Below, piece by piece: positions 1 to 6,549 of a stretch of 8,958 bases of DNA. Within the stretch, counting starts at the first letter, position 1; every line of letters starts with the position of its first letter. This stretch comes from Clostridia bacterium (GTDB lineage: Bacteria > Bacillota > Clostridia > Oscillospirales > CAG-272). Below the pieces are notes generated by a model that was given only the letters and a program-made list of their open reading frames with translations, was not told the DNA's origin and searched no databases. The translations under genes and the position numbers were made by a program. The stretch lies in assembly GCA_900753285.1 (NCBI GenBank), contig CAADYN010000257.1, forward strand, positions 1 to 8,958. The letters run 5' to 3'.

Positions 1-2150
1 CCGAAGACTTTTTTATATACGGGAGAGTGCCTGCCGAGTATCAAAACGTCCGAGCTTTCCGCTGTTCCGATGCTGTCATATGACGTCATTTCGTTAAACG
101 AGCACGACGCTATGTATACGGTTTTCTCATCCGTCTCGATTTTTACGCTTGTTATAGGATGGGTCGAGCGGCTGAGGTATTCCCTCTCGCAGGTGATTTT
201 GCATCCGTAGAACGGTATCTCGGCTCCGACGGAATACACGCTGACTCCGACTCCGTTTTCTTTCGCTATACCGACGAGCGAGCGGAATACGGATTCTTCT
301 TTTTCGTTCAGCGGCTTTGTCAGGATAATGTTTCTCACGATTTCCCTCTCGCAAAGTCTGCCGATAAGTCTCAGGTGCTTGCTGTGGTAGTGCGTCACAA
401 GAACGGATTCTATTTCGGTAGAGTGAAGCGGCTCCATGTCGTCGAGAAGATTATAAATAAAGCTGTACGACGCGTCGGATATCTCCGTGAGAAGCAGCTT
501 TCCCTCCGAGCGCAGTACAAAGCCGTCGTTCTTTTTCTCTGCCGAATACACGAGATATGTTTTGCTTTTCTCATACGCTCGAACGGAAAGCACGACTGCG
601 ATAAACACGACAAACACTGCCGCAACCGACGCGAACACGCGCTTCTTCATCTTTCGGCTGGCATACGGCAGGATTAGGATGAGAATCGTCAATGGAATGA
701 GGAAGTATAGCGCGAAAGAATAGTTTATCGACACCACCGCGCCGTCAAGCCGTCCAAGTATTTGCGCAGCCTTCGAGATGAACGAGCAGAACAGGTTTAT
801 AATCGCCGCGAGAGGTACGATGAACAGTCTTATCGGATACAGAATAAGATACGCGCCGCCGAGGTACATGAGAAGCGACAAAAGCGGGATGAATAAAATG
901 TTCGCCGGTACGGACAGAAGAGAAATCTCGCCGAAATTCAGCCAAATCAGCGGGAGAAGGCTGACGCACACAAAGCTCGTCATAAAAACAGTCTGCGCCA
1001 AAGACATGACGGTAGAAATGAGCTTTTTCATGTGCGGAATCTTTCCTCTGAGCCACAGCTTTAGTCCCCTGTAAACGCCTGCACCGAACATTCTTGACAC
1101 GATACAGCTGTAGGTGGCGGCAAACGAAAGCTGTAATCCGCAGTCACCCGCCGCGAGAGGAGTAAACAATACGATTATGCTTCCCGACAGCGCAAAGGAA
1201 TTCACGGTATTTGGTCTGCGCGAAATTATTATGGAAAGCTGCGCGAGGATATGCATAATTCCCGCTCGTACAACCGAGGGAGTCATTCCGGTGAGTGCCA
1301 TGAAGAAAAGCACTGCGGCAATGTTGACAGCACATCTGACCTTGCGCTTTATTTTCAGCTTCTTCAGCGAGGTTTCAAGCATGGTAACGACTACGGCAAA
1401 ATGCGTTCCGCTCACTACGAGAAGGTGTGATATTCCCAGTCTTCGGAAATCGCGCTTGTTTGAGTCGTATATGCCGTCACGGTTTCCGAGCAGAACCGCA
1501 GACAAAAGTCCTCCCGCCTGCCCGTCAGTATGCGCGTTTATCATTGAAGTGAGCTTTTCGTTTATTCCGGCGAAGGCGTCTGTGAGAGAAAAACGGCTGT
1601 CGCGGCCTATGTACTCAAGCTCCTCGGCTTCACACACGAGCATTATGTTTTTTGAGTTATAGTAGCTCTTCGCGTCAAACGAGCCGAGATATCCGTCAAG
1701 TTTCAGGCATTCGACCTCTCCCTGAACCATGCTTCCACGCTCAAGCTGTGACGACTGGGCTTCAAGCACAACGCGCGTTCCTTTCGGGATAACGGACGAT
1801 TCCATTACGGTTGCCTTGTACCTTGCCTCATACGGAAGCGAGCTGTAGCACTCGTTTATCCTGAATCTTACGTAGTCGCGCTCACCGTCGAGCTTGTCCA
1901 TTCCCGCGGCGTAAACATCAAACGCACAATACGACACCGCGCACGACAAAACCACTGCACAAAGCGACATCACGGCAGTGCGTCTCAGCGTTTCGCGAAG
2001 GATTTTCCTCGGATTCACGGCGGAGAAAACCACAGCGGCAACGCACACGGCGGCAAGCACTATCTTAGCTTTTCCCGGGAAATAAGAGAGGAGGCATGAC
2101 GAGACGAAAAAAGAGAGGAACATACATATTGTAGGATAATTTTCAGCCAT
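1..2150 (-). CDS. comEC: ComEC/Rec2 family DNA internalization protein, 3' end off the left edge
   Basis: Seen: one frame stays open on the minus strand from ATG at 2150 to the left edge (716 codons). A GGAGG (2163-2167) lies 12 nt upstream. Residues 1-70 hold several hydrophobic segments, and residues 20-190 fit the soluble N-terminal ComEC region. The competence membrane domain spans about 220-495, with the motif HLLVVSGTHFAVV from His242. After a last membrane segment near 540, an alpha/beta region resembles the C-terminal metallo-beta-lactamase domain. Known of the family: ComEC forms the inner-membrane channel that takes in single-stranded DNA during transformation, and the C-terminal domain is proposed to degrade the other strand. 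Odd: that domain reads H587-Y-H-S-K-H592 where HxHxDH is usual, G706-R-H-S where HHGS is usual, and shows no DVGQGD motif. The family is secure, but nuclease activity is doubtful. It is divergent from all other genes here, so comEA or other partners are not visible. Confidence 0.9.
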   Translation of the reverse strand, partial: MAENYPTICMFLSFFVSSCLLSYFPGKAKIVLAAVCVAAVVFSAVNPRKILRETLRRTAVMSLCAVVLSCAVSYCAFDVYAAGMDKLDGERDYVRFRINECYSSLPYEARYKATVMESSVIPKGTRVVLEAQSSQLERGSMVQGEVECLKLDGYLGSFDAKSYYNSKNIMLVCEAEELEYIGRDSRFSLTDAFAGINEKLTSMINAHTDGQAGGLLSAVLLGNRDGIYDSNKRDFRRLGISHLLVVSGTHFAVVVTMLETSLKKLKIKRKVRCAVNIAAVLFFMALTGMTPSVVRAGIMHILAQLSIIISRRPNTVNSFALSGSIIVLFTPLAAGDCGLQLSFAATYSCIVSRMFGAGVYRGLKLWLRGKIPHMKKLISTVMSLAQTVFMTSFVCVSLLPLIWLNFGEISLLSVPANILFIPLLSLLMYLGGAYLILYPIRLFIVPLAAIINLFCSFISKAAQILGRLDGAVVSINYSFALYFLIPLTILILILPYASRKMKKRVFASVAAVFVVFIAVVLSVRAYEKSKTYLVYSAEKKNDGFVLRSEGKLLLTEISDASYSFIYNLLDDMEPLHSTEIESVLVTHYHSKHLRLIGRLCEREIVRNIILTKPLNEKEESVFRSLVGIAKENGVGVSVYSVGAEIPFYGCKITCEREYLSRSTHPITSVKIETDEKTVYIASCSFNEMTSYDSIGTAESSDVLILGRHSPVYKKVF

Positions 2151-2194
2151 GTCTCAAGCTCGCCTCCAATGCGCGGATTTTATGATACGACAAT

Positions 2195-2223
2195 AATATA
2201 TCATATTTTCCGATTTTTGTATA
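2195..2223 (-). promoter_or_regulatory. Candidate promoter of comEC
   Basis: On the minus strand, TATACA (plus-strand positions 2218-2223) is separated by 17 nt from TATATT (2195-2200), which is preceded by TGA, an extended -10 arrangement. The predicted start is near 2188, giving a leader of about 37 nt before the ATG at 2150. The region is AT-rich, so a chance match is quite possible. Confidence 0.4.
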
Positions 2224-2295
2224 TAACTGCGGAGAAATTTATTCGGTCAGCTGGAATTTTTTCACGAAAACGCTAAGCCGTTTGATTACCCGACG

Positions 2296-2336
2296 TATTA
2301 AAATATATAGTAAAAATTTTTATTGACATTTTAATA
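2296..2336. repeat. Nested inverted repeats at the ROK promoter, candidate operator
   Basis: TATTAAAAT (2296-2304) is repeated inverted as ATTTTAATA (2328-2336). Almost concentric inside it is a perfect 12-bp palindrome, TAAAAATTTTTA (2311-2322). The right arm overlaps the -35 box at 2323-2328. A bound ROK repressor here could block RNA polymerase. Alternatively the A/T tracts may simply act as a promoter UP element. AT-rich sequence yields such repeats by chance, so the operator reading is inference. Confidence 0.35.
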
Positions 2337-2351
2337 ATTCTTAGGTATAAT
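2323..2351 (+). promoter_or_regulatory. Consensus promoter of the ROK-manA operon
   Basis: TTGACA (2323-2328), a 17-nt spacer and TATAAT (2346-2351) match the vegetative sigma-factor consensus at all twelve positions. The predicted start is near 2358, leaving a leader of about 38 nt before the ATG at 2396. So strong a core promoter suits a gene kept in check by a repressor. Confidence 0.85.
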
Positions 2352-2395
2352 AATTTAAGATAGTATAAAAATAGCTTGGAACAGGGGAGCGGGTA

Positions 2396-3448
2396 ATGAA
2401 CAACATCAGCTTAAGGAGCATAAAATACGAAAGTATCAAAGCTATTTTCACCTCCATTGCCGACTCGGAAAAAATCAGCCGCGCCGAAATATCCGAAAAA
2501 ACGGGGCTGAGCCTTGTCACCATCGGAAAAATAGCAGACGCTCTGCTCGACCTTGATATCATATCCCAAGTCAAAGAAGTAAGACCGCAGGCAGGCAGAC
2601 GTGCGGGTATGCTCAGCGTGAACGAAAACAAGTTTGCCCTGATACTCGACTTCACATCGTATGAATTCCGTTACGCTGTGCTTGACCTTCGTCTCTCGAT
2701 GACGGAAAAATCGCAGTATCAGTACAGAAACGAGCTGACGTTTGAAGAGAACCTCGGCTGTTTTCTCGCTGAAACAAAGGCTGCGATAGACACAAAGCTC
2801 TCGCTCGAAAACTGCTTCGGAATAGGAATCGCGGTATCGGGTCCGTACAACAGCGACAGCGACCGCGTTATCTCGAGCCGTGTTCCCGAGCTTTGCACGA
2901 TAAGCCTTGAGCGGACTGTCGCAAAGCACTTCCCCGGCATGATAATCCGCATAGACTCACAGGTGAACGCCGCGGCTAAGTCAAACATAACCCACGTTGA
3001 CAATTATAAGGAAAAGAACATAGTCTACTGGTACATAGGAAACTCCTACGTCTGCGGAGCTTATCTTGTCGGCGGAAATCTCATTCTCGGGAAGGACAAG
3101 CACGCCTGCCAGTTCGGTGCTATGCGTTTTTCAGATGGCGAGACGCTCGAAGGCAAGCTTGAAAAATGCGACGACATCGAAGCCTACGCCGACACGCTCT
3201 CTTCCGCTGTGGGAACCGTCATAAGGATACTCAGCCCGCACCTGCTTATAATAGAGTACGACGCAAAGTTTGTCTGCTCGGATATAATCCCTCTCATAAA
3301 AACCAATCTTATAGAAAAATACGGAATCCTTCACGAAAATATGCCCGACATGATACGCGCGTGCTGCAAATACCGCAACTCACACCGCGGTCTTACAATG
3401 GATCTGCGCGACCTATGGCTTGACCGGCTTGTGTTTGACGAAGAATAA
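2396..3448 (+). CDS. ROK family transcriptional regulator
   Basis: The 350-residue product has a winged helix-turn-helix at residues 26-60 (ISRAEISEKTGLSLVTIGKI), a wing with QAGRR at 66-69, and a ROK-type domain from about 79 to the end. ROK features include a glycine-rich GIGIAVSGP (142-150) and GNSYVCGAYLVGG (215-227). Known of the family: NagC/XylR-like ROK regulators repress sugar genes and sense a sugar or sugar phosphate. Odd: the kinase catalytic Asp of the usual NDAN motif is Gln189 (DSQVN), and the CxCGxxGC zinc motif is absent, so it is very unlikely to be a kinase. At 350 residues it is somewhat shorter than the roughly 400 usual for NagC-like proteins. The start has AGGGGAG at 2383-2389, 6 nt upstream. 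manA follows 33 nt downstream without a terminator, which suggests control of mannose use and perhaps autoregulation (inference). Confidence 0.85.
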   Translation: MNNISLRSIKYESIKAIFTSIADSEKISRAEISEKTGLSLVTIGKIADALLDLDIISQVKEVRPQAGRRAGMLSVNENKFALILDFTSYEFRYAVLDLRLSMTEKSQYQYRNELTFEENLGCFLAETKAAIDTKLSLENCFGIGIAVSGPYNSDSDRVISSRVPELCTISLERTVAKHFPGMIIRIDSQVNAAAKSNITHVDNYKEKNIVYWYIGNSYVCGAYLVGGNLILGKDKHACQFGAMRFSDGETLEGKLEKCDDIEAYADTLSSAVGTVIRILSPHLLIIEYDAKFVCSDIIPLIKTNLIEKYGILHENMPDMIRACCKYRNSHRGLTMDLRDLWLDRLVFDEE

Positions 3449-3481
3449 TTCCGATTACAATAAATTAAGGAGCTATATAAA

Positions 3482-4441
3482 ATGAAAAAATATGCTATGC
3501 TCATGACTCCCGTTTCCAAGGAGATAATCTGGGGCGGAGACAAGCTCAAAAAAGAATACGGCAAAACAGCACCGTTTGATAAAATTGCGGAATCGTGGGA
3601 GCTTACCGTGCGTGACGGCGAAATGTGCGTTATCGCAAACGGCGAATACTCCGGCAAGACAATGGGCGAGTACATCGCTGAGGACAGAGTCGGCATACTC
3701 GGAACAAACTGCGAAAAGTACGACCGCTTCCCTCTCCTTATAAAGTTCATCGACGCCGCCGACCGCCTTTCCATCCAGGTTCATCCCGACGACGAATACG
3801 GTCTCAAGCACGAGGGTGAATTCGGCAAGACGGAAATGTGGTATATCATGGAAGCGGAAGAAGGCGCGCGCCTTGTTTACGGACTGAAGGAAGGCTGCAC
3901 AGTTGAAGAATTTGCGAAGGCTGTTCACGAGGGACGCACGGAGGAAATGCTCAACTTCGTTCCCGTACACAAGGGAGAGGTATACTTCATCCCGTCGGGA
4001 CAGGTTCATGCTATCGGCGCAGGCATACTCATCGCGGAAATTCAGCAGAACTCCAACATAACATACAGAGTTTACGACTACAACCGCAAAGGAGCCGACG
4101 GAAAGCCGAGACAGCTCCACACGGAAAAAGCGCTTGACGTTATAAAACTCCGCACCACGGAAGAGATTGACAAGATACGCTTCTCAAAGCCCGATGAAAA
4201 CGACGGCGGCACTGCTCTTGCGTCCTGCGACTACTTCACGGTAAAGAAGTACAGCGTTGACGGAAAGGTTGTTCTTGACGCGAAAGCCGACAGCTTCCTC
4301 TCCGTGCTCGTGCTTGACGCGGAAAACTGCAAAGTCGGCGGATATGACGCAAAGCGCGGTGACAGCTTCTTCATTCCCGCAGGAAGCGGCAGCGTTGAGG
4401 TCACAGGCAAAGCTGATATTATCGTGTCCAAGGTGAACTGA
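3482..4441 (+). CDS. manA: Mannose-6-phosphate isomerase, class I, short form
   Basis: This cytoplasmic zinc enzyme interconverts mannose 6-phosphate and fructose 6-phosphate, linking mannose uptake to glycolysis and supplying mannose 6-phosphate for GDP-sugars. The 319-residue length matches the Bacillus-type short form (about 315) rather than the roughly 390-residue enterobacterial form. The metal ligands are visible as Gln99 and His101 in SIQVHPDDE, Glu118 in GKTEMWY and His176 in PSGQVHAIG. The conserved segment around ITYRVYDYNR (193-202) carries the expected active-site Arg196. Residues 1-200 form the catalytic cupin and about 230-319 the second jelly-roll. The start ATG has AAGGAG (3467-3472) 9 nt upstream. 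It lies 33 nt behind the ROK gene, so both are probably cotranscribed from the promoter at 2323-2351. No odd features are seen. Confidence 0.95.
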   Translation: MKKYAMLMTPVSKEIIWGGDKLKKEYGKTAPFDKIAESWELTVRDGEMCVIANGEYSGKTMGEYIAEDRVGILGTNCEKYDRFPLLIKFIDAADRLSIQVHPDDEYGLKHEGEFGKTEMWYIMEAEEGARLVYGLKEGCTVEEFAKAVHEGRTEEMLNFVPVHKGEVYFIPSGQVHAIGAGILIAEIQQNSNITYRVYDYNRKGADGKPRQLHTEKALDVIKLRTTEEIDKIRFSKPDENDGGTALASCDYFTVKKYSVDGKVVLDAKADSFLSVLVLDAENCKVGGYDAKRGDSFFIPAGSGSVEVTGKADIIVSKVN

Positions 4442-4474
4442 GGGGGAGAACTATCCCGCAAGCATAACTTAACA

Positions 4475-4514
4475 TAAAAAACGAGCTCGACATTGCACAC
4501 GGGCTCATTTTTTA
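4475..4514. terminator. Bidirectional-looking terminator after manA
   Basis: GAGCTCG (4483-4489) pairs with CGGGCTC (4500-4506), seven pairs with one G-T wobble, around a 10-nt loop. Six A (4476-4481) precede it and six T (4508-4513) follow, so either strand would give a hairpin plus U-run. It starts 34 nt after the manA stop. Confidence 0.8.
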
Positions 4515-4571
4515 TTCTGCTGCATATCGACACAAATCCGCATCCGTGTTGTTCTGTTCATCCTCCGTGGG

Positions 4572-4580
4572 TGGTATAAT
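4572..4580 (+). promoter_or_regulatory. Extended -10 promoter of the small membrane protein unit
   Basis: TGGTATAAT (4572-4580) is a perfect -10 box with the TGn extension. No good -35 is found at 16-18 nt spacing (TTCTGT at 4552-4557 is poor), so the promoter relies on the extended -10 or on an activator. The predicted start is near 4587, about 24 nt before the ATG at 4611. Confidence 0.6.
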
Positions 4581-4610
4581 AAAGCCATCAAACAAAGGAG
4601 GCTGTAAGCC

Positions 4611-4964
4611 ATGAACACAGATAAAATTTACGCAGAACAACTCGCTAACGAATACGCACCTAAGGAAACATCAAAGGTCGTTGCCCTCAGAAAGCTAGAC
4701 GCAAAGGCAAAGCTGCCCGCGCATATTTTCACCTACACGCTCGGCGTCGTCTCGGCTCTTGTTTTCGGTACCGGAATGTGCCTTGCTATGGGACAAATCG
4801 GCGGCGGAACTCAGGTCTCGTTTATCGCCGGAATCATCATAGGCATTATCGGAATGGTTGGTATGAGCGTGAACTATCCCATCTACAAGCGCATACTCGA
4901 GAACGGCAAGAAGAAGTACGCCTTTGAGATAATGGAGCTTGCCAAAGAGATAAGCGGAAAATAA
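4611..4964 (+). CDS. Small two-helix membrane protein of unknown function
   Basis: The 117-residue product has a polar N-terminus (1-36, with NEYAPKETSKVVALRKLDAKAKL), two hydrophobic helices at about 38-60 and 69-91 joined by a glycine-rich turn (GQIGGG), and a basic C-terminal tail that looks helical (92-117, KRILENGKKKYAFEIMELAKEI). The two segments predict an integral membrane hairpin with both ends cytosolic. I recognise the NEYAPK...KLDAKAKLP pattern as a family common in Clostridia, sometimes labelled dihydropteridine reductase in databases. Nothing here supports that label: there is no nucleotide-binding or catalytic motif. A strong AAAGGAGG (4594-4601) lies 9 nt before the start. The stop is 3 nt before the next gene's GTG, so the two are almost certainly cotranscribed. 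Confidence 0.85.
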   Translation: MNTDKIYAEQLANEYAPKETSKVVALRKLDAKAKLPAHIFTYTLGVVSALVFGTGMCLAMGQIGGGTQVSFIAGIIIGIIGMVGMSVNYPIYKRILENGKKKYAFEIMELAKEISGK

Positions 4965-4967
4965 GCC

Positions 4968-5852
4968 GTGAAGAAACTGCTCGCGGTACTGAAAAAGGTG
5001 CTGCATCCGCCGAAGCTTGTACTTCTCATCGTATCGGCAGTTGTGTTTTCCGCCCTCATACTGATTTTTCTCACAGAAAGGCTTAACAGCGCGGCGGCTT
5101 ATCCGATTTTCGTCCTGTCGGCGTACTGTCTTACGATACTGCTCCTTCCCCTGCCGAAGCTGATTCGCAATGCTAAAACAGGCATTTCAATCTGTATAAG
5201 CCGCGTTCCGTTTGTCAGGCGATACATGGACGACATCTCTTTCCGTGGGAGCGTCGGCATTTATCAGGGTGCGGCTGTCAACTTCTTCTACATGATTTTC
5301 CGTATTTACGCAGGCATCAGATACGCTTCGATGTGGTTTATTTCCATGGCAGTTTATTATCTTGCGCTTGGGCTGATAAGGCTGTCGCTGATATTAAGCC
5401 GCAGATGTCATGCAAGTGAAGCTCTCTGTTACCGAAGAACCGCATGGCTGCTTTTTGCCCTGAATATTCCGATGGGCGGGATGATTTTGCAGATGGTGAT
5501 GAACAACTCGGAACTTTCATATCCCGGACACGTCATATATCTGACAGCGATGTACACCTTCTACACGATGGCAATGTCCGTTGTCAATCTTGTAAGATAC
5601 CGCAGGCTGGGCAGTCAGGTTTTATCCGCCGCTAAAGTGCTCAATTTCGTCTCCGCGCTGATGTCCGTTCTCTGTCTGCAAACGGCAATGATATCGCAGT
5701 TTTCAGAAAATGATTATGTATTTCGCAGGCTGATGAACACGATAACCGGAGGGATTGTGTGGACGGGAGTGATTCTTACGGCGGCGTATATGTTGTACAG
5801 AAGTAGAAATGCAAAAGACGAGGTGAAGTCCCATGAACAAATCAGAGAGTAA
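4968..5852 (+). CDS. Multi-pass membrane protein of unknown function
   Basis: The 294-residue product is strongly hydrophobic. Likely helices lie near 17-36, 43-62, 103-118, 121-143, 158-180, 187-208, 222-246 and 256-277, with a charged loop at 64-98 and a charged tail from 278. I recall similar clostridial proteins (ILHPPKLVL start, RGSVSIYQG and SAAKVLNFVS segments) with no assigned function. No transporter or enzyme motif is visible. The start is GTG at 4968: no ATG lies in frame before residue 87, and the MKK...HPPK beginning fits the family. The ribosome binding site is weak (GCGGAAA just inside the upstream gene), so translation probably depends on coupling to the preceding gene, which ends 3 nt upstream. 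The 3' end overlaps the TetR gene by 20 bp. Confidence 0.85.
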   Translation: MKKLLAVLKKVLHPPKLVLLIVSAVVFSALILIFLTERLNSAAAYPIFVLSAYCLTILLLPLPKLIRNAKTGISICISRVPFVRRYMDDISFRGSVGIYQGAAVNFFYMIFRIYAGIRYASMWFISMAVYYLALGLIRLSLILSRRCHASEALCYRRTAWLLFALNIPMGGMILQMVMNNSELSYPGHVIYLTAMYTFYTMAMSVVNLVRYRRLGSQVLSAAKVLNFVSALMSVLCLQTAMISQFSENDYVFRRLMNTITGGIVWTGVILTAAYMLYRSRNAKDEVKSHEQIRE

Positions 5853-6414
5853 ATATTTCGCAACCGCCGCACGCATGGACGAGGCATTTCTGGAGCTGAT
5901 AGAGAAAAAGGATTTCGCCTACATTACGGTAAAGGAAATCTGCGAAAAAGCCGGCGTCAACCGCTCTACGTTCTACCTGCACTATGAAACGGTTGGAGAC
6001 CTTCTCGAAGAAAGCGTACAGCACATCATAGACAGGTTCGTGGAGTTCATGCCATATGACACGGCAGACTTTCTGAAAAAGCTGAACGAATGCCCTATTG
6101 AGGAGCTGTACCTCATCACGCCTGAATATCTGACACCGTATCTGACGTACATAAAGGAGCACAGACGAATCTTCCGTACAAGCGTAGAGCAAGCCGCGGC
6201 ACTTCGGATGTACGACGCATATACGGACCTTAACCGATACATACTGACGCCGATTTTGAACCGATACAAAGTTCCCGCGGAAGACCAAAACTACATTTTG
6301 CAGTTCCACATACACGGTATTATGGCGGTTATAAACGAATGGCTTAAAACCGACTGCGCGGACAGCATAGAGCACGTTATTCCCGTGATACAGACCTGCG
6401 TGAAGCGGATATAA
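5833..6414 (+). CDS. TetR/AcrR family transcriptional regulator
   Basis: The 193-residue product has a TetR helix-turn-helix at residues 12-60. It includes ITVKEICEKAGVNRSTFYLHY (31-51), where the AGVNRSTFYLHY recognition helix is classic. The remainder (60-193) is a helical ligand/dimer domain with the YLTPYLTYIKEHRRIFRT segment seen in clostridial TetR proteins. Known of the family: these are dimeric repressors released by small ligands and often control a neighbouring membrane protein or efflux gene. It overlaps the membrane-protein gene by 20 bp and has its own GAGGTGA (5820-5826) 6 nt before the ATG, so it is the last gene of that unit. The ligand is unknown, and I find no convincing operator palindrome at the unit's promoter. 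Confidence 0.9.
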   Translation: MNKSESKYFATAARMDEAFLELIEKKDFAYITVKEICEKAGVNRSTFYLHYETVGDLLEESVQHIIDRFVEFMPYDTADFLKKLNECPIEELYLITPEYLTPYLTYIKEHRRIFRTSVEQAAALRMYDAYTDLNRYILTPILNRYKVPAEDQNYILQFHIHGIMAVINEWLKTDCADSIEHVIPVIQTCVKRI

Positions 6415-6417
6415 AGG

Positions 6418-6438
6418 AGAGTCGAAAGGCTCTTTTTT
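6418..6438 (+). terminator. Terminator after the TetR gene
   Basis: AGAGTC (6418-6423) pairs with GGCTCT (6428-6433), with one wobble, closed by a GAAA tetraloop and followed by T (6433-6438). The hairpin begins 4 nt after the stop codon. Upstream AAAGG can extend the stem against the T-run. Confidence 0.85.
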
Positions 6439-6485
6439 ATTTGCGGTATAACACAAAGCGGCAATCCCTCTCACTTAATGCGTTA

Positions 6486-6514
6486 TTGATTATCTCGCCG
6501 TTTTTTGATAGAAT
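6486..6514 (+). promoter_or_regulatory. Promoter of the XRE regulator gene
   Basis: TTGATT (6486-6491), a 17-nt spacer and TAGAAT (6509-6514), with TGA directly before the -10 (extended -10), give a good vegetative promoter. The predicted start is near 6521. That leaves a leader of about 29 nt before the ATG at 6550. Confidence 0.65.
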
Positions 6515-6516
6515 TA

Positions 6517-6530
6517 TCTTGCCGGCAAGA
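6517..6530. promoter_or_regulatory. 14-bp perfect palindrome at the XRE promoter start site, candidate operator
   Basis: TCTTGCCGGCAAGA is fully symmetric and lies 2 nt past the -10 box, across the predicted start. This is where an autorepressor would block transcription. The adjacent gene encodes an XRE protein, a family that typically binds such dyads as a dimer. The assignment to that protein is inference; as RNA it could also form a short hairpin. Confidence 0.5.
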
Positions 6531-6549
6531 AAATACACAGGAGGGTAAC

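Noticed and set aside
159..677. 172-codon plus-strand open frame, and a similar one at 1114-1662 (182 codons)
   Set aside because: Both lie antisense within the comEC coding frame, have no ribosome binding site, and give Arg/Ser-rich peptides without family resemblance. The minus-strand frame gives clear ComEC sequence.
3473..4120. 215-codon minus-strand open frame across manA
   Set aside because: It is a shadow of manA caused by its codon use. The manA frame carries all metal ligands.
4611..4964. Dihydropteridine reductase as the function of the small membrane protein
   Set aside because: This label is attached to similar proteins in databases as I recall, but the sequence is a two-helix membrane protein without any Rossmann or catalytic motif.
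5842..6474. 210-codon minus-strand open frame across the TetR gene
   Set aside because: It runs antisense through the TetR gene and across its terminator hairpin, with no domain signal.
6505..6549. TTG start giving the XRE regulator 15 extra residues
   Set aside because: The extension overlaps the -10 box and the palindrome and has no ribosome binding site. ATG 6550 has AGGAGG 5 nt upstream.
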